Source of the DNA: Candidatus Soleaferrea massiliensis AP7
GTDB taxonomy: Bacteria; Bacillota; Clostridia; Oscillospirales; Ruminococcaceae
Assembly: GCF_000820765.1 (NCBI RefSeq)
Contig: NZ_CCYH01000036.1
Coordinates: 124,001 to 188,000 of the forward strand
Direction: 5' to 3'
DNA: 64,000 nucleotides
Below, one piece after another: positions 50,364 to 59,688 of this stretch (position 1 is its first letter; each line of letters starts with the position of its first letter). The notes below the pieces were generated by a model. That model made no database searches and had not been told where the DNA came from. It saw only the letters and a program-made list of their open reading frames with translations. The translations under genes and the position numbers were made by a program.

Positions 50364-51638
50364 TTGCCTGCAAAAGTAGTAGTCGGCGTCCAATGGGGCG
50401 ATGAAGGAAAAGGTAAAATTATCGATATTCTGGCCTCCCGTGCGGATGTTGTCGTCCGTTCCCAGGGCGGAAACAACGCAGGTCACACCGTTGAGAGCGG
50501 CGGCGAGGTCTACAAGCTGCATCTGATTCCATCCGGCATCCTGTACGCGGACACGCTCTGCCTGATCGGCTGCGGCGTCGTGGTCGACCCAAAGGTCATC
50601 CTGTCCGAAATCGACTCGCTGGCCGCGCGCGGCATCACCTGTGAGAACCTGCGCATCGACCCCCGCGCGCACATCATCCTGCCATGGCACATCGAGCTGG
50701 ACGGCCTGAGCGAGAAGATGCGCGGCGGCTCTGAAATCGGCACCACCCGCAGAGGCATCGGCCCATGCTATATGGACCGCGCTGAGAGGAGCGGCATCCG
50801 GATTTATGATCTGGTGCATCCTGAAATCTTTGCGGAAAAGGCGAAGCATGCGGCAATTTTGAAGAACGCGGTCATCACCAAGGTCTATGGCGGCGAAGCC
50901 ATTGATGTCGACAAGATGATCGAAGAATATACGCAGTACGGACAGCGGCTGAAACAGTATGTCGCCGATGTCTCGGTACTGACCTACGAGGCGCACAGCG
51001 CGGGCAAAAACATCCTGTTTGAAGGCGCGCAGGGCACCCTGCTCGATCTGGATATGGGAACCTATCCGTTCGTCACCTCGTCCCATCCGATATCCGGCGG
51101 CGTCTGTGTCGGCACCGGCGTCGGCCCGACCTGCATCGATGAGGTCATCGGCGTGGCGAAAGCCTATACGACCCGCGTCGGCAAAGGCCCGTTCCCGACC
51201 GAGCTGTTCGACGAAACCGGAGATCTGATCCGAAACCGCGGCAATGAGTTCGGCACCACCACCGGCCGTCCGAGAAGAACCGGATGGTTCGACGCGGTCA
51301 TCATGCGCCATGCGGTTCGTGTCAACGGCCTGACCGGACTTGCGATCAACAAGCTCGACACCCTTTCCGATGTCGGCACGCTCAAGGTCTGTGTCGCCTA
51401 CCGCAAGCAGGATGGTTCCATCCTGCGCGACTTCCCGGCAACGCTCGAGGAGCTCGCAGAGTGCGAACCGGTTTATGAGGAGATCGAAGGCTTTGACGAC
51501 GATCTGACCGGCTGCAGAAAATTTGATGAGCTGCCGCAGAAATGCAAGGACTACATCGCTAGGCTCGAAGAGCTGTGCGGCTGCCCGATCAAAATGGTCG
51601 GCGTCGGCCCTGCCAGGGACCAGAATCTGGAACGTTAA
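50364..51638 (+). CDS. purA: Adenylosuccinate synthetase
   Basis: 424 residues, full length. GTP/IMP-site QWGDEGKGKIID near residues 9-20, GGNNAGHTV, TTRRGIGPCY, FEGAQGTLLDLDMGTYP, and TGRPRRTGWFD. Makes adenylosuccinate from IMP and aspartate in AMP synthesis. TTG start nine bases after AGGAAATGAGG; no nearer ATG is in frame. Divergent from spoVA and monocistronic. Confidence 0.97.
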   Translation: MPAKVVVGVQWGDEGKGKIIDILASRADVVVRSQGGNNAGHTVESGGEVYKLHLIPSGILYADTLCLIGCGVVVDPKVILSEIDSLAARGITCENLRIDPRAHIILPWHIELDGLSEKMRGGSEIGTTRRGIGPCYMDRAERSGIRIYDLVHPEIFAEKAKHAAILKNAVITKVYGGEAIDVDKMIEEYTQYGQRLKQYVADVSVLTYEAHSAGKNILFEGAQGTLLDLDMGTYPFVTSSHPISGGVCVGTGVGPTCIDEVIGVAKAYTTRVGKGPFPTELFDETGDLIRNRGNEFGTTTGRPRRTGWFDAVIMRHAVRVNGLTGLAINKLDTLSDVGTLKVCVAYRKQDGSILRDFPATLEELAECEPVYEEIEGFDDDLTGCRKFDELPQKCKDYIARLEELCGCPIKMVGVGPARDQNLER

Positions 51639-51650
51639 AAATATACACAG

Positions 51651-51678
51651 AAAAGCTGCCGGAGTCCGGCAGCTTTTT
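51651..51678 (+). terminator. purA terminator
   Basis: AAAAGCTGCCGG/CCGGCAGCTTTTTT with a 3-base loop. Confidence 0.92.
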
Positions 51679-51869
51679 TATGATCACTTTTTGATAACAT
51701 AAATGCAGAACACCATAAAAAACACATAATCGTTACTATTATAATTCCAAGTAAAATCTAAAATATCTCATTCATAATCATGAAATTTCTTTCCCCTGAT
51801 TTTTTATATGCTGGCAGATTTTCTTTACTGCTAAAATCTTAAAAAAAACCGAAAACAGGCCATTTTCTG

Positions 51870-51912
51870 TTGACTTTTATGAGATATTGAAATACAATAT
51901 AGATAACGTTAT
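51870..51912 (+). promoter_or_regulatory. Promoter and possible operator of the TasA-like gene
   Basis: TTGACT (51870-51875), 17-bp spacer, TACAAT (51893-51898), then a 10-bp palindrome ATAACGTTAT (51903-51912) at the expected start site. The rest of 51680-51985 is AT-rich and holds no gene. Confidence 0.7.
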
Positions 51913-51989
51913 TGTTTTATGAAAATATTGATAGAACATTAACCCATTCTCACCAGCAAAGGAATTATCAACCTTAAGGAGGCATCATC

Positions 51990-54134
51990 ATGCAGAAAGA
52001 AAGCAGCAACACCAAACGATCATTGATTGCAACCGGATTGTCCTTACTTCTGTGCTTTGCAATGCTGATCGGCACCACGCTCGCTTGGTTCAGCGACACC
52101 GTATCCAATAAGGGAAACCGTATCGAAGCAGGTAATCTGAACGTCAGACTGTACAAGTACACAGGCAATGACACACCCACCACATTGGAGGGCAATGGAT
52201 GGGCTGAGGTTACCAATGCGAGTGATCCAAATACAATCTTTGGAGACAAATTCAAGAATTGGGAACCGGGCAAACAGGAAACCATCTATCTGGCTGTTCA
52301 GAATGACGGTTCCCTGGATCTCAAGTACAACATGGATCTCGTCGTCACCAAGGATACGATGTCCGACGCGCTTCTGTTCGGTCTGGCCAGCCAGAAGGCA
52401 ACCACTCCGGCAAAGGTCGAAGCGAAGGATTCCGTTTCAGCGGCCATTGTCAAGACGGATGAGAGCAAGGTTATCCATGCGGCTCCGAACGGCAAGCTGC
52501 TGAAGGGTGAAGTCGAATACATTGCCCTCACCATCAAGATGAATGAAAGCGCCGGCAATACATACCAGAACGGCGAATTCATGATGGATGTCAACCTGGT
52601 TGCCACCCAGACGAATGAAAACGCCACCGTCAAACCGGCATATTCCGTCAAGGACATCAAAGACGCAAAAGCAAACGATACCATCGTTCTGATGCAGAAC
52701 ATCTTTGAGCCGTCTGCAAAGGTGGATCTCAAAAATTACAACAACATCGATCTCAACGGCTACACCCTGTACGTTGACAGCTTCGGTATCAGCGCATCGG
52801 GTTATGGAACCGCTGATGTCACCGGCGGCCTGCTCCTGGTCGCGAACAATTCTATCCCTGTCAGCACGCCGAACGGCAGCGTCAACTGGTCTGCTCCGGC
52901 TGCAAAGGTTAACGGAAATACACTGGCAGCTGCTGAGTTTTCCGTCACCACCGCTTCGAACACCTTCACCTACAGTGCTCCTGCCGACGGCAGCTTCACT
53001 CTGCCGACTGGTGTAACCGGCGGCATCCCGGCGCCGAACATCACGGTCAACAAGGGAAATGTCGTCATCCATGAAGGCTCCGCGGTCGGCACCGTCACCT
53101 TCTCGAGCGCCAACACTGACGCAAACCCGACTTTAACCAACAATGGAACAGTCGAAAAGCTGGTCAACAGTTCCGCAAATGCAGTTGAGCTGGTCGGCAC
53201 AGTCGGTTCGTTCGAAGGCAATGTCGAACAGAACGGCTCTCCTCTGTGGGACGGCAAGGCTGTACAGCCGCAGGTAAAAGACAACGCTTATCAGGTCGGC
53301 ACCGCGCAGGAGCTGGCATGGTTCGCAGCGAATACGGCGGATAAGAACATCGTTCTGACCGCTGACATCAGCCTCGCAGGCAACCAGTGGAAACCTTTGA
53401 AAGGTTTTGAAGGCATCTTTGATGGACAGGGACACACCATCTCCGGTATGACCATCAATAACGCTTCCGCTTATCAGGCACTGTTTGGCGAAGCGATCAA
53501 GAACTTCACTGTAAAAAATGTTGCATTTACCAATGCGAATGTCACTGCTCTCAACTATGCAGCCGTAGTCGTCGGCAGAGCCGGAAGCGGCGGCAATTGT
53601 ACTTTTGAAAACATCACCATTACAAATTCCAAGATCAAAGCCAACCAGAAATGGGCTGGCGGCATTGCGGGATATGTGTGGGGCGACGCTAAAAATATCA
53701 CCGTACAAAATCTGGATGTTTCCAGCAAAGACGGTAAGGTTGGCGCTGTATTTGGACATTGGAATTCCCAGAATGCAGCGGACATGAACACCCCGGTTAT
53801 CATAGACAACGCCAATGTCTCCAACCTGACCTTTAACGGCAATAAATGCCTGGGCGGATTGGTTGGAACGTTTGACAGCCGTAAAACCGGCGTCATCAAG
53901 AACTCTTCCGTAACGAACGCTTCTATTACCGGAACCAGCACTGATATCAATGATGTCTTTGTAGGCGGACTGGTCGGAGAAGTCTATGTCGGATCAACCG
54001 GTGCAGGATATCCGGCAACTCCGGTAACTGTCCTGACCGTAGAAAACTGCTCTACCAGCAATGTCAAGATGACTGTCGCTGTCGGAGCTGCCGGCGAACT
54101 GGTTGGATCAACAGATTACTGGACCCAAAAATAA
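51990..54134 (+). CDS. TasA/camelysin-type surface protein with GLUG-like repeats
   Basis: 714 residues. The N-terminus (SLLLCFAMLIGTTLAWFSDT) is the SipW-type signal of TasA/CalY proteins, followed by the family's EAGNLNVRLY and a beta-sandwich to about 215. The middle (about 225-420) is low in Cys and rich in Asn, Thr and Val. The C-terminal third has GLUG-like repeats: EGIFDGQGHTISGM, GGIAGYVWGDAKN, GGLVGTFDS, GGLVGEVYVG. No LPxTG motif. Likely an extracellular filament or adhesin; no SipW peptidase or partner gene is adjacent. Confidence 0.82.
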   Translation: MQKESSNTKRSLIATGLSLLLCFAMLIGTTLAWFSDTVSNKGNRIEAGNLNVRLYKYTGNDTPTTLEGNGWAEVTNASDPNTIFGDKFKNWEPGKQETIYLAVQNDGSLDLKYNMDLVVTKDTMSDALLFGLASQKATTPAKVEAKDSVSAAIVKTDESKVIHAAPNGKLLKGEVEYIALTIKMNESAGNTYQNGEFMMDVNLVATQTNENATVKPAYSVKDIKDAKANDTIVLMQNIFEPSAKVDLKNYNNIDLNGYTLYVDSFGISASGYGTADVTGGLLLVANNSIPVSTPNGSVNWSAPAAKVNGNTLAAAEFSVTTASNTFTYSAPADGSFTLPTGVTGGIPAPNITVNKGNVVIHEGSAVGTVTFSSANTDANPTLTNNGTVEKLVNSSANAVELVGTVGSFEGNVEQNGSPLWDGKAVQPQVKDNAYQVGTAQELAWFAANTADKNIVLTADISLAGNQWKPLKGFEGIFDGQGHTISGMTINNASAYQALFGEAIKNFTVKNVAFTNANVTALNYAAVVVGRAGSGGNCTFENITITNSKIKANQKWAGGIAGYVWGDAKNITVQNLDVSSKDGKVGAVFGHWNSQNAADMNTPVIIDNANVSNLTFNGNKCLGGLVGTFDSRKTGVIKNSSVTNASITGTSTDINDVFVGGLVGEVYVGSTGAGYPATPVTVLTVENCSTSNVKMTVAVGAAGELVGSTDYWTQK

Positions 54135-54152
54135 GCATCGTTTACTGCGTTA

Positions 54153-54187
54153 AAAAAAGGTCTTCCCTTGTGGAAGACCTTTTTTAT
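54153..54187 (+). terminator. Terminator of the TasA-like gene
   Basis: AAAAAAGGTCTTCC/GGAAGACCTTTTTT with a short loop, 18 bases after the stop. Confidence 0.92.
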
Positions 54188-54197
54188 ATGTATAATA

Positions 54198-54243
54198 AAG
54201 GCCCTGTAAGTCCACGGATATTCTCCGGACCTACAGGGCCTTT
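54198..54243 (-). terminator. Terminator of the asd-dap operon
   Basis: AAAGGCCCTGTA-GTCC / GGAC-TACAGGGCCTTT with one mismatch; T-rich exit on the minus strand (TTTATTATAC). Confidence 0.85.
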
Positions 54244-54263
54244 TGCAGTAATGTGCAATTTAT

Positions 54264-54731
54264 CTACGCGATCTGAAACGCTTTTTTCAGCGCGGTTTCC
54301 GCTTCATCGACATCGTGCTGCATCAGCAGCAGGGATATCTCGGTTTCGGATGTCGTGATCATCAGGATTTCCGCATCGATGCCGCCGAGCACCGTAAAGA
54401 CGCTGGATGCGACACCGTACAGCTCCTTCATCTCCTCACCGTACAGCAGGATTTTGCTGTGGCCGCTGCTGACCATCATCTTGATCTGGGGATGCTCCTT
54501 CTTCACCTCGCCGGACAGGACCAGGATATCCTGTAAATCCTTGCCCATCGCGGTAAAGGAAAGACTGAAATCCCCGCCCTGCGGCGCCGATTGGGAGATC
54601 ATATCGATGTTGAGCTTCGCTTTGGCAAACCGGTCAAGCACATGCGCAATCGCCGTGCTGTTTCCGGCCAGATTGTGAAAGGTGATCAGGACAACGTCGT
54701 CCGTCACCCGCAGTTCGGTTATACCATTCAT
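54264..54731 (-). CDS. Stand-alone ACT-domain protein (aspartokinase regulatory-domain type)
   Basis: 155 residues forming two ACT domains like the C-terminus of aspartate kinase: VVLITFHNLAGNSTAIAHVL and LNIDMISQSAPQGGDFSLSF, then ASSVFTVLGGIDAEILMITT. The kinase domain is missing and not nearby. Last gene of the asd-dapA-dapB operon, so it probably senses lysine or threonine and modulates an aspartokinase encoded elsewhere. That is inference from the family and context. Confidence 0.85.
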   Translation of the reverse strand: MNGITELRVTDDVVLITFHNLAGNSTAIAHVLDRFAKAKLNIDMISQSAPQGGDFSLSFTAMGKDLQDILVLSGEVKKEHPQIKMMVSSGHSKILLYGEEMKELYGVASSVFTVLGGIDAEILMITTSETEISLLLMQHDVDEAETALKKAFQIA

Positions 54732-54773
54732 GGGAGCACCTCCGTTTTTTTAAGCTGTTCTCGGGGAAACGTT

Positions 54774-55523
54774 TCAGACCATATCCCCCATATTGTAAAC
54801 GCGGGGCGGCTTGTTGACAATGAACAGCGCCGCGTTGATCGATCCGTTTGCAAAGATTCCTTTGGATGTCGCGGTATGCGAAATGGTCAGGATCTCATCC
54901 TCCCCCGCAAACATCACCTCATGTTCCCCGGCTATGGTTCCGCCGCGCACGGCGTGGATGCCGATTTCATCCCTGTCGCGCTTTTTGCGCTGGCTGTGCC
55001 GGTCATAGGTGTACTTCGGCTTGTGGTTCAGGCATTCCGAGATGCTGTCCGCGATCATCAGAGCGGTTCCGCTCGGCGCGTCGACCTTCTGGTTGTGATG
55101 CTTTTCAATGATCTCGATATCGAAGCTGCCGCCCAGTACACAGGTCGCCTTTTTGGCCAGTTCGACCAGCAGGTTGACGCCCAGCGACATATTCGCCGTG
55201 AAGAACACCGGGATGTGCCGGCCGGCTTCATGGATTTCCGCGACCTGGTCCTTAGTAAGCCCGGTCGTCGCTATCACGGCTGGGAGCTTACGCTGGACAG
55301 CGTACTGAAGCAGCCCGGTCAGCACCGATGGATGCGAAAAATCGATGATCACATCCGCCTCTTCCCTGCAGTCGGACGGGCACTTGTAGACCGGAAAGCC
55401 GTCGTTAGACGCGGTATTCAAATCGATGCCCGCAACCACCTCGCAGTCGCTGCGTTCGGCGACATGCGCGGCGATCACTCTGCCCATGTGACCGTTACAG
55501 CCTGAAAGGATTATTTTTCTCAT
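54774..55523 (-). CDS. dapB: 4-hydroxy-tetrahydrodipicolinate reductase
   Basis: 249 residues, full length. Nucleotide-binding GCNGHMGR near residues 8-15, DFSHPS, TTGLTKDQ, and the substrate motif EKHHNQKVDAPSGTA. Second committed step of lysine/DAP synthesis, also the route to dipicolinic acid for spores. Between dapA and the ACT gene. Confidence 0.97.
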   Translation of the reverse strand: MRKIILSGCNGHMGRVIAAHVAERSDCEVVAGIDLNTASNDGFPVYKCPSDCREEADVIIDFSHPSVLTGLLQYAVQRKLPAVIATTGLTKDQVAEIHEAGRHIPVFFTANMSLGVNLLVELAKKATCVLGGSFDIEIIEKHHNQKVDAPSGTALMIADSISECLNHKPKYTYDRHSQRKKRDRDEIGIHAVRGGTIAGEHEVMFAGEDEILTISHTATSKGIFANGSINAALFIVNKPPRVYNMGDMV

Positions 55524-55550
55524 CTTAAACTTCCCTTCTGATTATGTAAA

Positions 55551-56447
55551 CTAATCCTGCACCGGCAGGCCGTATTTCTTCATAACCTGAATGAGATCCG
55601 CCTTTCCGCTTTCGGACATCCCGACCAGCGGCAGACGGCACGGACCGGCTTTGTATCCCATCAGATTGACGGCTTCTTTGACCGGGATCGGGTTGACGTC
55701 GCTGAACAGCACGCCGATCAGATCCATCAGCCTGATCTGTAAATCCGCGCTCTCTTTGGTCTTGCCGTCAAAATAGAGCTGGCAGATGTCGCGGGTCTCG
55801 CGCGGCATGACATTGGAAAGCACCGAGATGACACCCTTGCCGCCCAGCGAGAGCAGCGGTACGATCTGGTCGTCGTTGCCCGAATAGATGTCGAGCTTGT
55901 CGCCGCAGAGGCTGCGGGTTTTCGCGACGCTTGCGATGTTGCCGTTGGCCTCCTTGATCGCAACGATGTTCGGATGCTCGGACAGCGCCAGATAGGTTTC
56001 CGGTTTGATGTCCATGCCGGTGCGGCTCGGCACATTGTAAAGCACCACCGGCAGGTCGGTTGCGTCGGCCAGTGTTGTAAAATGCTTGATAAGTCCCGCC
56101 TGGGAGGTTTTGTTGTAGTATGGTGTGACCTGCAGAAGCGCGTCGGCCCCAACCTTCTCGGCTTCCTTGGAAAGCCACATCGAATAGGCGGTGTCGTTGC
56201 TACCGGTTCCCGCGATGACCGGGACTCTTCCGGCCACACGGTCCACCGTGTATTTGATGACGCCGATATGCTCATCATCGGTCAGCGTGGACGCCTCTCC
56301 GGTCGTTCCGCAGCTGATGATCGCATCGGTGCCGTTCTCGATCTGAAAATCGACCAGCCGGCCGAGTTCTTCCCAGTTGACCGACATGTCTTCGTTGAAC
56401 GGGGTGACAATGGCGACGCCCGCGCCGGTAAAGATGGTTTTCTTCAT
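55551..56447 (-). CDS. dapA: 4-hydroxy-tetrahydrodipicolinate synthase
   Basis: 298 residues. Schiff-base Lys165 (IVAIKEANGN), Tyr137 in VVLYNVPSRTG, and the pyruvate-binding GTTGEASTL. Condenses aspartate semialdehyde with pyruvate. 27 bases before dapB and 68 after asd. Confidence 0.97.
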   Translation of the reverse strand: MKKTIFTGAGVAIVTPFNEDMSVNWEELGRLVDFQIENGTDAIISCGTTGEASTLTDDEHIGVIKYTVDRVAGRVPVIAGTGSNDTAYSMWLSKEAEKVGADALLQVTPYYNKTSQAGLIKHFTTLADATDLPVVLYNVPSRTGMDIKPETYLALSEHPNIVAIKEANGNIASVAKTRSLCGDKLDIYSGNDDQIVPLLSLGGKGVISVLSNVMPRETRDICQLYFDGKTKESADLQIRLMDLIGVLFSDVNPIPVKEAVNLMGYKAGPCRLPLVGMSESGKADLIQVMKKYGLPVQD

Positions 56448-56515
56448 GAGAAATTCCCCTCGCTATCTCTTATAAATGACAGGCTGGGGAACGGATGGTC
56501 CCCCGAAGGCCTGTT

Positions 56516-57541
56516 TTATTTTCCGGATTCTTCCCAGTACTCGATGAGCTTCTTGGCAATCTGCACGGTGTTGGTTGCGGCGCCCTTGCGGATGTTGTCC
56601 GCAACGACCCACAGGTTTACGCCGCGCTCGATGCTCTCGTCGCGGCGGATGCGGCCGACAAACACCTCGTTCTGGCCGGTTGCGTTGCAGGCCATTGGAT
56701 AGACGTCGTGTGCAACATCGTCCTCAACGACGATGCCCGGCGCGTTTCTGAGAACCTCGACAAGCTCCTTGAGATCGAAATCCTTCTCGAATTCCAGGTT
56801 GATCGATTCGCTGTGGCTGTTGAAGACCGGCACGCGGACGGTCGTCGCGGTGACCGGCAGGTCCGGATGGCCCAGAATCTTGCGGGTCTCGTCGACCATC
56901 TTCATCTCTTCCTTGGTGTAGCCGTTCTCCATAAACACATCGATATGCGGCAGGCAGTTGCTGAAGATCGGATGCGGGAACTTCTGCGGCTCATAGTCGG
57001 TGTGGTTGCTGAACGCCTTCGCGCCGTTTTCAAGATCGTCCCATCCCTTGACGCCCGCGCCGGATACCGCCTGATAGGTCGAATAAACCACGCGTTTGAT
57101 GGTATATTTTTCATCCAGCGGCTTCAGAGCAACCATTGCCTGGATCGTCGAACAGTTCGGGTTCGCAATGATGCCGTGGTTCCATTTGATATCCTCAGGG
57201 TTGACCTCCGGCACCACCAGCGGCACGTCGTCATGCATTCTCCACTGGGAGCTGTTGTCGATGACCACGCATCCTTTGGAAGCGGCGATCGGCGCGAACT
57301 TCTCGCTGATCGAACCGCCGGCTGAGAACAGCGCGATGTCGAAGCCGCTGTCAAAGCTTTTTTCATTCAGCTCTTCGATCACGTATTCCTTGCCCATGAA
57401 TTCCAGGGTTTTGCCGGCAGAGCGGGCAGAAGCCATTAAAACATATTCCGATACCGGAAGCTTATATTCCTCCAACACCCTTAAAAAAGTGCGTCCAACC
57501 ATGCCGGTTGCGCCTACGACTGCTACACGATATTGTTTCAA
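56516..57541 (-). CDS. asd: Aspartate-semialdehyde dehydrogenase
   Basis: 341 residues from a TTG start about nine bases after GAAAGGA; an in-frame ATG at 57568 lacks a ribosome site. NADP-binding VVGATGMVGRTF, active-site Cys130 in NPNCSTIQ, and a His region in DWWVVADN-type end (RGVNLWVVADNIRKGA). First gene of the asd-dapA-dapB-ACT operon. Expression is controlled by the lysine riboswitch in its leader (57668-57840) and the terminator at 57587-57610. Confidence 0.95.
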   Translation of the reverse strand: MKQYRVAVVGATGMVGRTFLRVLEEYKLPVSEYVLMASARSAGKTLEFMGKEYVIEELNEKSFDSGFDIALFSAGGSISEKFAPIAASKGCVVIDNSSQWRMHDDVPLVVPEVNPEDIKWNHGIIANPNCSTIQAMVALKPLDEKYTIKRVVYSTYQAVSGAGVKGWDDLENGAKAFSNHTDYEPQKFPHPIFSNCLPHIDVFMENGYTKEEMKMVDETRKILGHPDLPVTATTVRVPVFNSHSESINLEFEKDFDLKELVEVLRNAPGIVVEDDVAHDVYPMACNATGQNEVFVGRIRRDESIERGVNLWVVADNIRKGAATNTVQIAKKLIEYWEESGK

Positions 57542-57586
57542 GTTTGATCGTCCTTTCTCAGAAAACATAAAATTTCATTGGCAGAT

Positions 57587-57610
57587 AGAAAAAACCGGTT
57601 GAAAACCGGC
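57587..57610 (-). terminator. Riboswitch expression-platform terminator
   Basis: Minus strand GCCGGTT/AACCGGT hairpin with a UUC loop then six T. It stands between the lysine aptamer and asd. A competing hairpin TTGAC/GTCAA (57635-57652) just upstream is a candidate antiterminator component. Confidence 0.85.
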
Positions 57611-57667
57611 TTATCATGCAATATAATAGAACTATTGACCATGGATTGTCAATAAGACTGCAACATT

Positions 57668-57840
57668 GCGATAGCCCTTCACCATATCTGCATGATGACA
57701 GTTGCACGCCTGTTGAGCGTACCCCCAGGTGGATGGAATGCTGGTTTCCTCCCCTTCGGCATCCTTGCCTTTTACCGGAAACTCCGATGATCCCCAGCGA
57801 TCTCGTTCCCGGCGACTCTTCAAAGACGCGCCTCTATCGT
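57668..57840 (-). promoter_or_regulatory. Lysine riboswitch (L box)
   Basis: Read on the minus strand, the leader has the conserved L-box blocks in order: GATAGAGGCGCG, then GAAGAGT, AAAAGG, GGATGCCGAAG, CCTGGGGG, AACTGTCATCATG and GGGCTATC. The first and last blocks close the P1 stem (CGATAG/CTATCG). Spacing and total length (about 173 nt) match the Bacillus lysC aptamer. Lysine binding should favour the downstream terminator and shut off asd-dapA-dapB-ACT. Confidence 0.94.
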
Positions 57841-57861
57841 GGATATTCTATTGATAGATAT

Positions 57862-57890
57862 ATATTACCATCCTCCGGGGAATATGTCAA
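57862..57890 (-). promoter_or_regulatory. Promoter of the riboswitch-asd operon
   Basis: Minus strand perfect TTGACA (57885-57890), 17-bp spacer, TAATAT (57862-57867), placing the start site about 10-15 bases before the aptamer. Confidence 0.82.
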
Positions 57891-58013
57891 ACAATTTCCC
57901 GAAAATTCGAGGTTTCTATCCATTTATCCAAATCACATCCGGTTATGGTGAAAAAACAATGGCAATTTGCCGCTTCTTCACAGAAATACATAGAAAAAGG
58001 ACTGTACAGACAG

Positions 58014-59039
58014 ATGAATACATCGGATTTCAACTACGACCTGCCCGAAGAACTGATTGCGCAGACCCCTATCGAACCGCGCGACCATTCCAGGCTGATG
58101 GTGCTGGACAAGCAGACCGGCGCCGTCCGGCACAAGCACTTTTACGACATCGTCGACCATCTGAACGAAGGCGACCTGCTGATCCTCAACGATTCCAGGG
58201 TGCTGCCTGCCAGGATTTACGGCAAAAAGCCCGGCGGCACGGCCGACATCGAATTTCTGCTGCTTGAAAACCGCGGAAACGATGTCTGGGAGGTGCTGGT
58301 CCGTCCCGGAAAAAAGGTCCGTATCGGCGCGCAGGTCGTCTTTGGCGAGGGCCTGCTTACAGCCCAGGTACTGGATATCATCGAGGGCGGCAACCGGCTG
58401 GTCAAATTTCGCTATGACGGTTTTTTCTACAATCTGCTCGACCAGATCGGCCAGATGCCGCTGCCGCCTTACATCACTGAAAAGCTGCAGGACAAGGAGC
58501 GGTATCAGACCGTCTATTCCAAAGAGATCGGTTCGGCCGCCGCGCCAACCGCCGGGCTGCACTTCACCGACGAGCTGCTTGAAAGAATCCGCGCAAAGGG
58601 CATCCGTACCGGTTTTGTGACGCTGCACGTGGGACTTGGCACCTTCCGGCCGGTCAAGGTGGAGGACGTGACTAAGCATCAGATGCACTCCGAGCACTAT
58701 TTTATGCCGAAGGAAACCGCTGATATGATCAACGAAACCAAAGAAAAAGGCGGCCGGGTGATCTGTGTCGGTACCACAAGCTGCAGGACCGTAGAGGCGG
58801 TCTGGCAGAAAGAGGGCTGCGTGAAGGAGTCCGCCGGTTCCACCGACATCTTTATCTACCCCGGCTACCGGTTCGGTGTGCTGGATGCGCTGATCACCAA
58901 CTTTCATCTCCCGGAAAGCACGCTGATCATGCTAATTTCCGCGCTGGCGGGCCGTGACCACGTTTTAAAAGCCTATGAGGAGGCGGTTCGTGAAAAATAC
59001 CGGTTCTTCAGCTTCGGCGATGCCATGTTCATCGAATAA
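58014..59039 (+). CDS. queA: S-adenosylmethionine:tRNA ribosyltransferase-isomerase
   Basis: 341 residues from the ATG at 58014 (family start [17 protein letters not shown]). Landmarks: [45 protein letters not shown]-type [23 protein letters not shown], and [18 protein letters not shown]. Transfers the ribosyl group of SAM to 7-aminomethyl-7-deazaguanine in queuosine synthesis. The ribosome site (AAAAAGG, 13 bases away) is weak. No tgt or ruvB neighbour is present. Confidence 0.95.
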   Translation: MNTSDFNYDLPEELIAQTPIEPRDHSRLMVLDKQTGAVRHKHFYDIVDHLNEGDLLILNDSRVLPARIYGKKPGGTADIEFLLLENRGNDVWEVLVRPGKKVRIGAQVVFGEGLLTAQVLDIIEGGNRLVKFRYDGFFYNLLDQIGQMPLPPYITEKLQDKERYQTVYSKEIGSAAAPTAGLHFTDELLERIRAKGIRTGFVTLHVGLGTFRPVKVEDVTKHQMHSEHYFMPKETADMINETKEKGGRVICVGTTSCRTVEAVWQKEGCVKESAGSTDIFIYPGYRFGVLDALITNFHLPESTLIMLISALAGRDHVLKAYEEAVREKYRFFSFGDAMFIE

Positions 59040-59050
59040 AACGCCTTACC

Positions 59051-59092
59051 GCAGCGATAAAACAGAAACCTGTTTTACCGCTGCTTTTTGAT
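59051..59092 (+). terminator. queA terminator
   Basis: GCAGCG-TAAAACAG / CTGTTTTA-CGCTGC with one mismatch then TTTTT. Confidence 0.88.
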
Positions 59093-59688
59093 AGGAAGTA
59101 TAAATTCTTTCCCCCGCTGTATCATTCGGCGCGATGCATTCGCCGCGGTTCTCTCAGCTTCTTTTTTTAACCGTACTGAAGGCCGTTTGGGGTTCAACCT
59201 TTCTTTAAACCTTGTCCGGATTCTCTGCTTCCCTTTCTGATACTCCTGAAGATACTGTGACTACCAATTTTCCGCAGAATTTTCCCCATAAATTGATTGC
59301 GGAAAACATCGTCTTGTTTCCACGCTTTTTTGCTGTTTTTATTGCAATTTCCGCTATAAAATGTTATTGTTAAATAAGATATATGAAAAACCTCTGTTTT
59401 TCAGCAGATGAAATCAAAAATGGGGAAACAGTCGTACTATGAATCAAAAACGGCCGCGATGTATCGGAACTCCGTGCCCGCCTTTTCGACTGCTTCAAAC
59501 ATACCGGGCTTTTCTCGAACACTTCGGCCCGGCTGCCCGTTCAGATGATACGGCGGTATCCTATTTGAAGATGGGAAGCCGCCTTTTTATTTGTAAAACC
59601 GTAACAAAGTCCGCTCTCCTGCTTTTGACTGCCAGGCCATCTGCATCCGGGCCGGACTGCATCACGATAAATTGAATGAGGAAAGACG
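59093..59688. other. Non-coding gap before the hybrid kinase
   Basis: About 600 bases. A 9-bp inverted repeat TTTTCCGCA/TGCGGAAAA (59268-59276/59298-59306) is the clearest structure. The 78-codon frame at 59439-59675 lacks a convincing ribosome site or family. AT-rich 59340-59395 may hold the kinase promoter, which I could not fix. Confidence 0.4.

Noticed and set aside
57623..57652. TTGACA-18-TATTAT on the minus strand, looking like an asd promoter
   Set aside because: It lies between the lysine aptamer and its terminator and forms a TTGAC/GTCAA hairpin. A better promoter lies upstream of the aptamer at 57862-57890, so this is expression-platform sequence.
59439..59675. 78-codon frame before the hybrid kinase
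   Set aside because: No clear ribosome site, no family, and a composition rich in Pro/Arg/Ser typical of non-coding frames.
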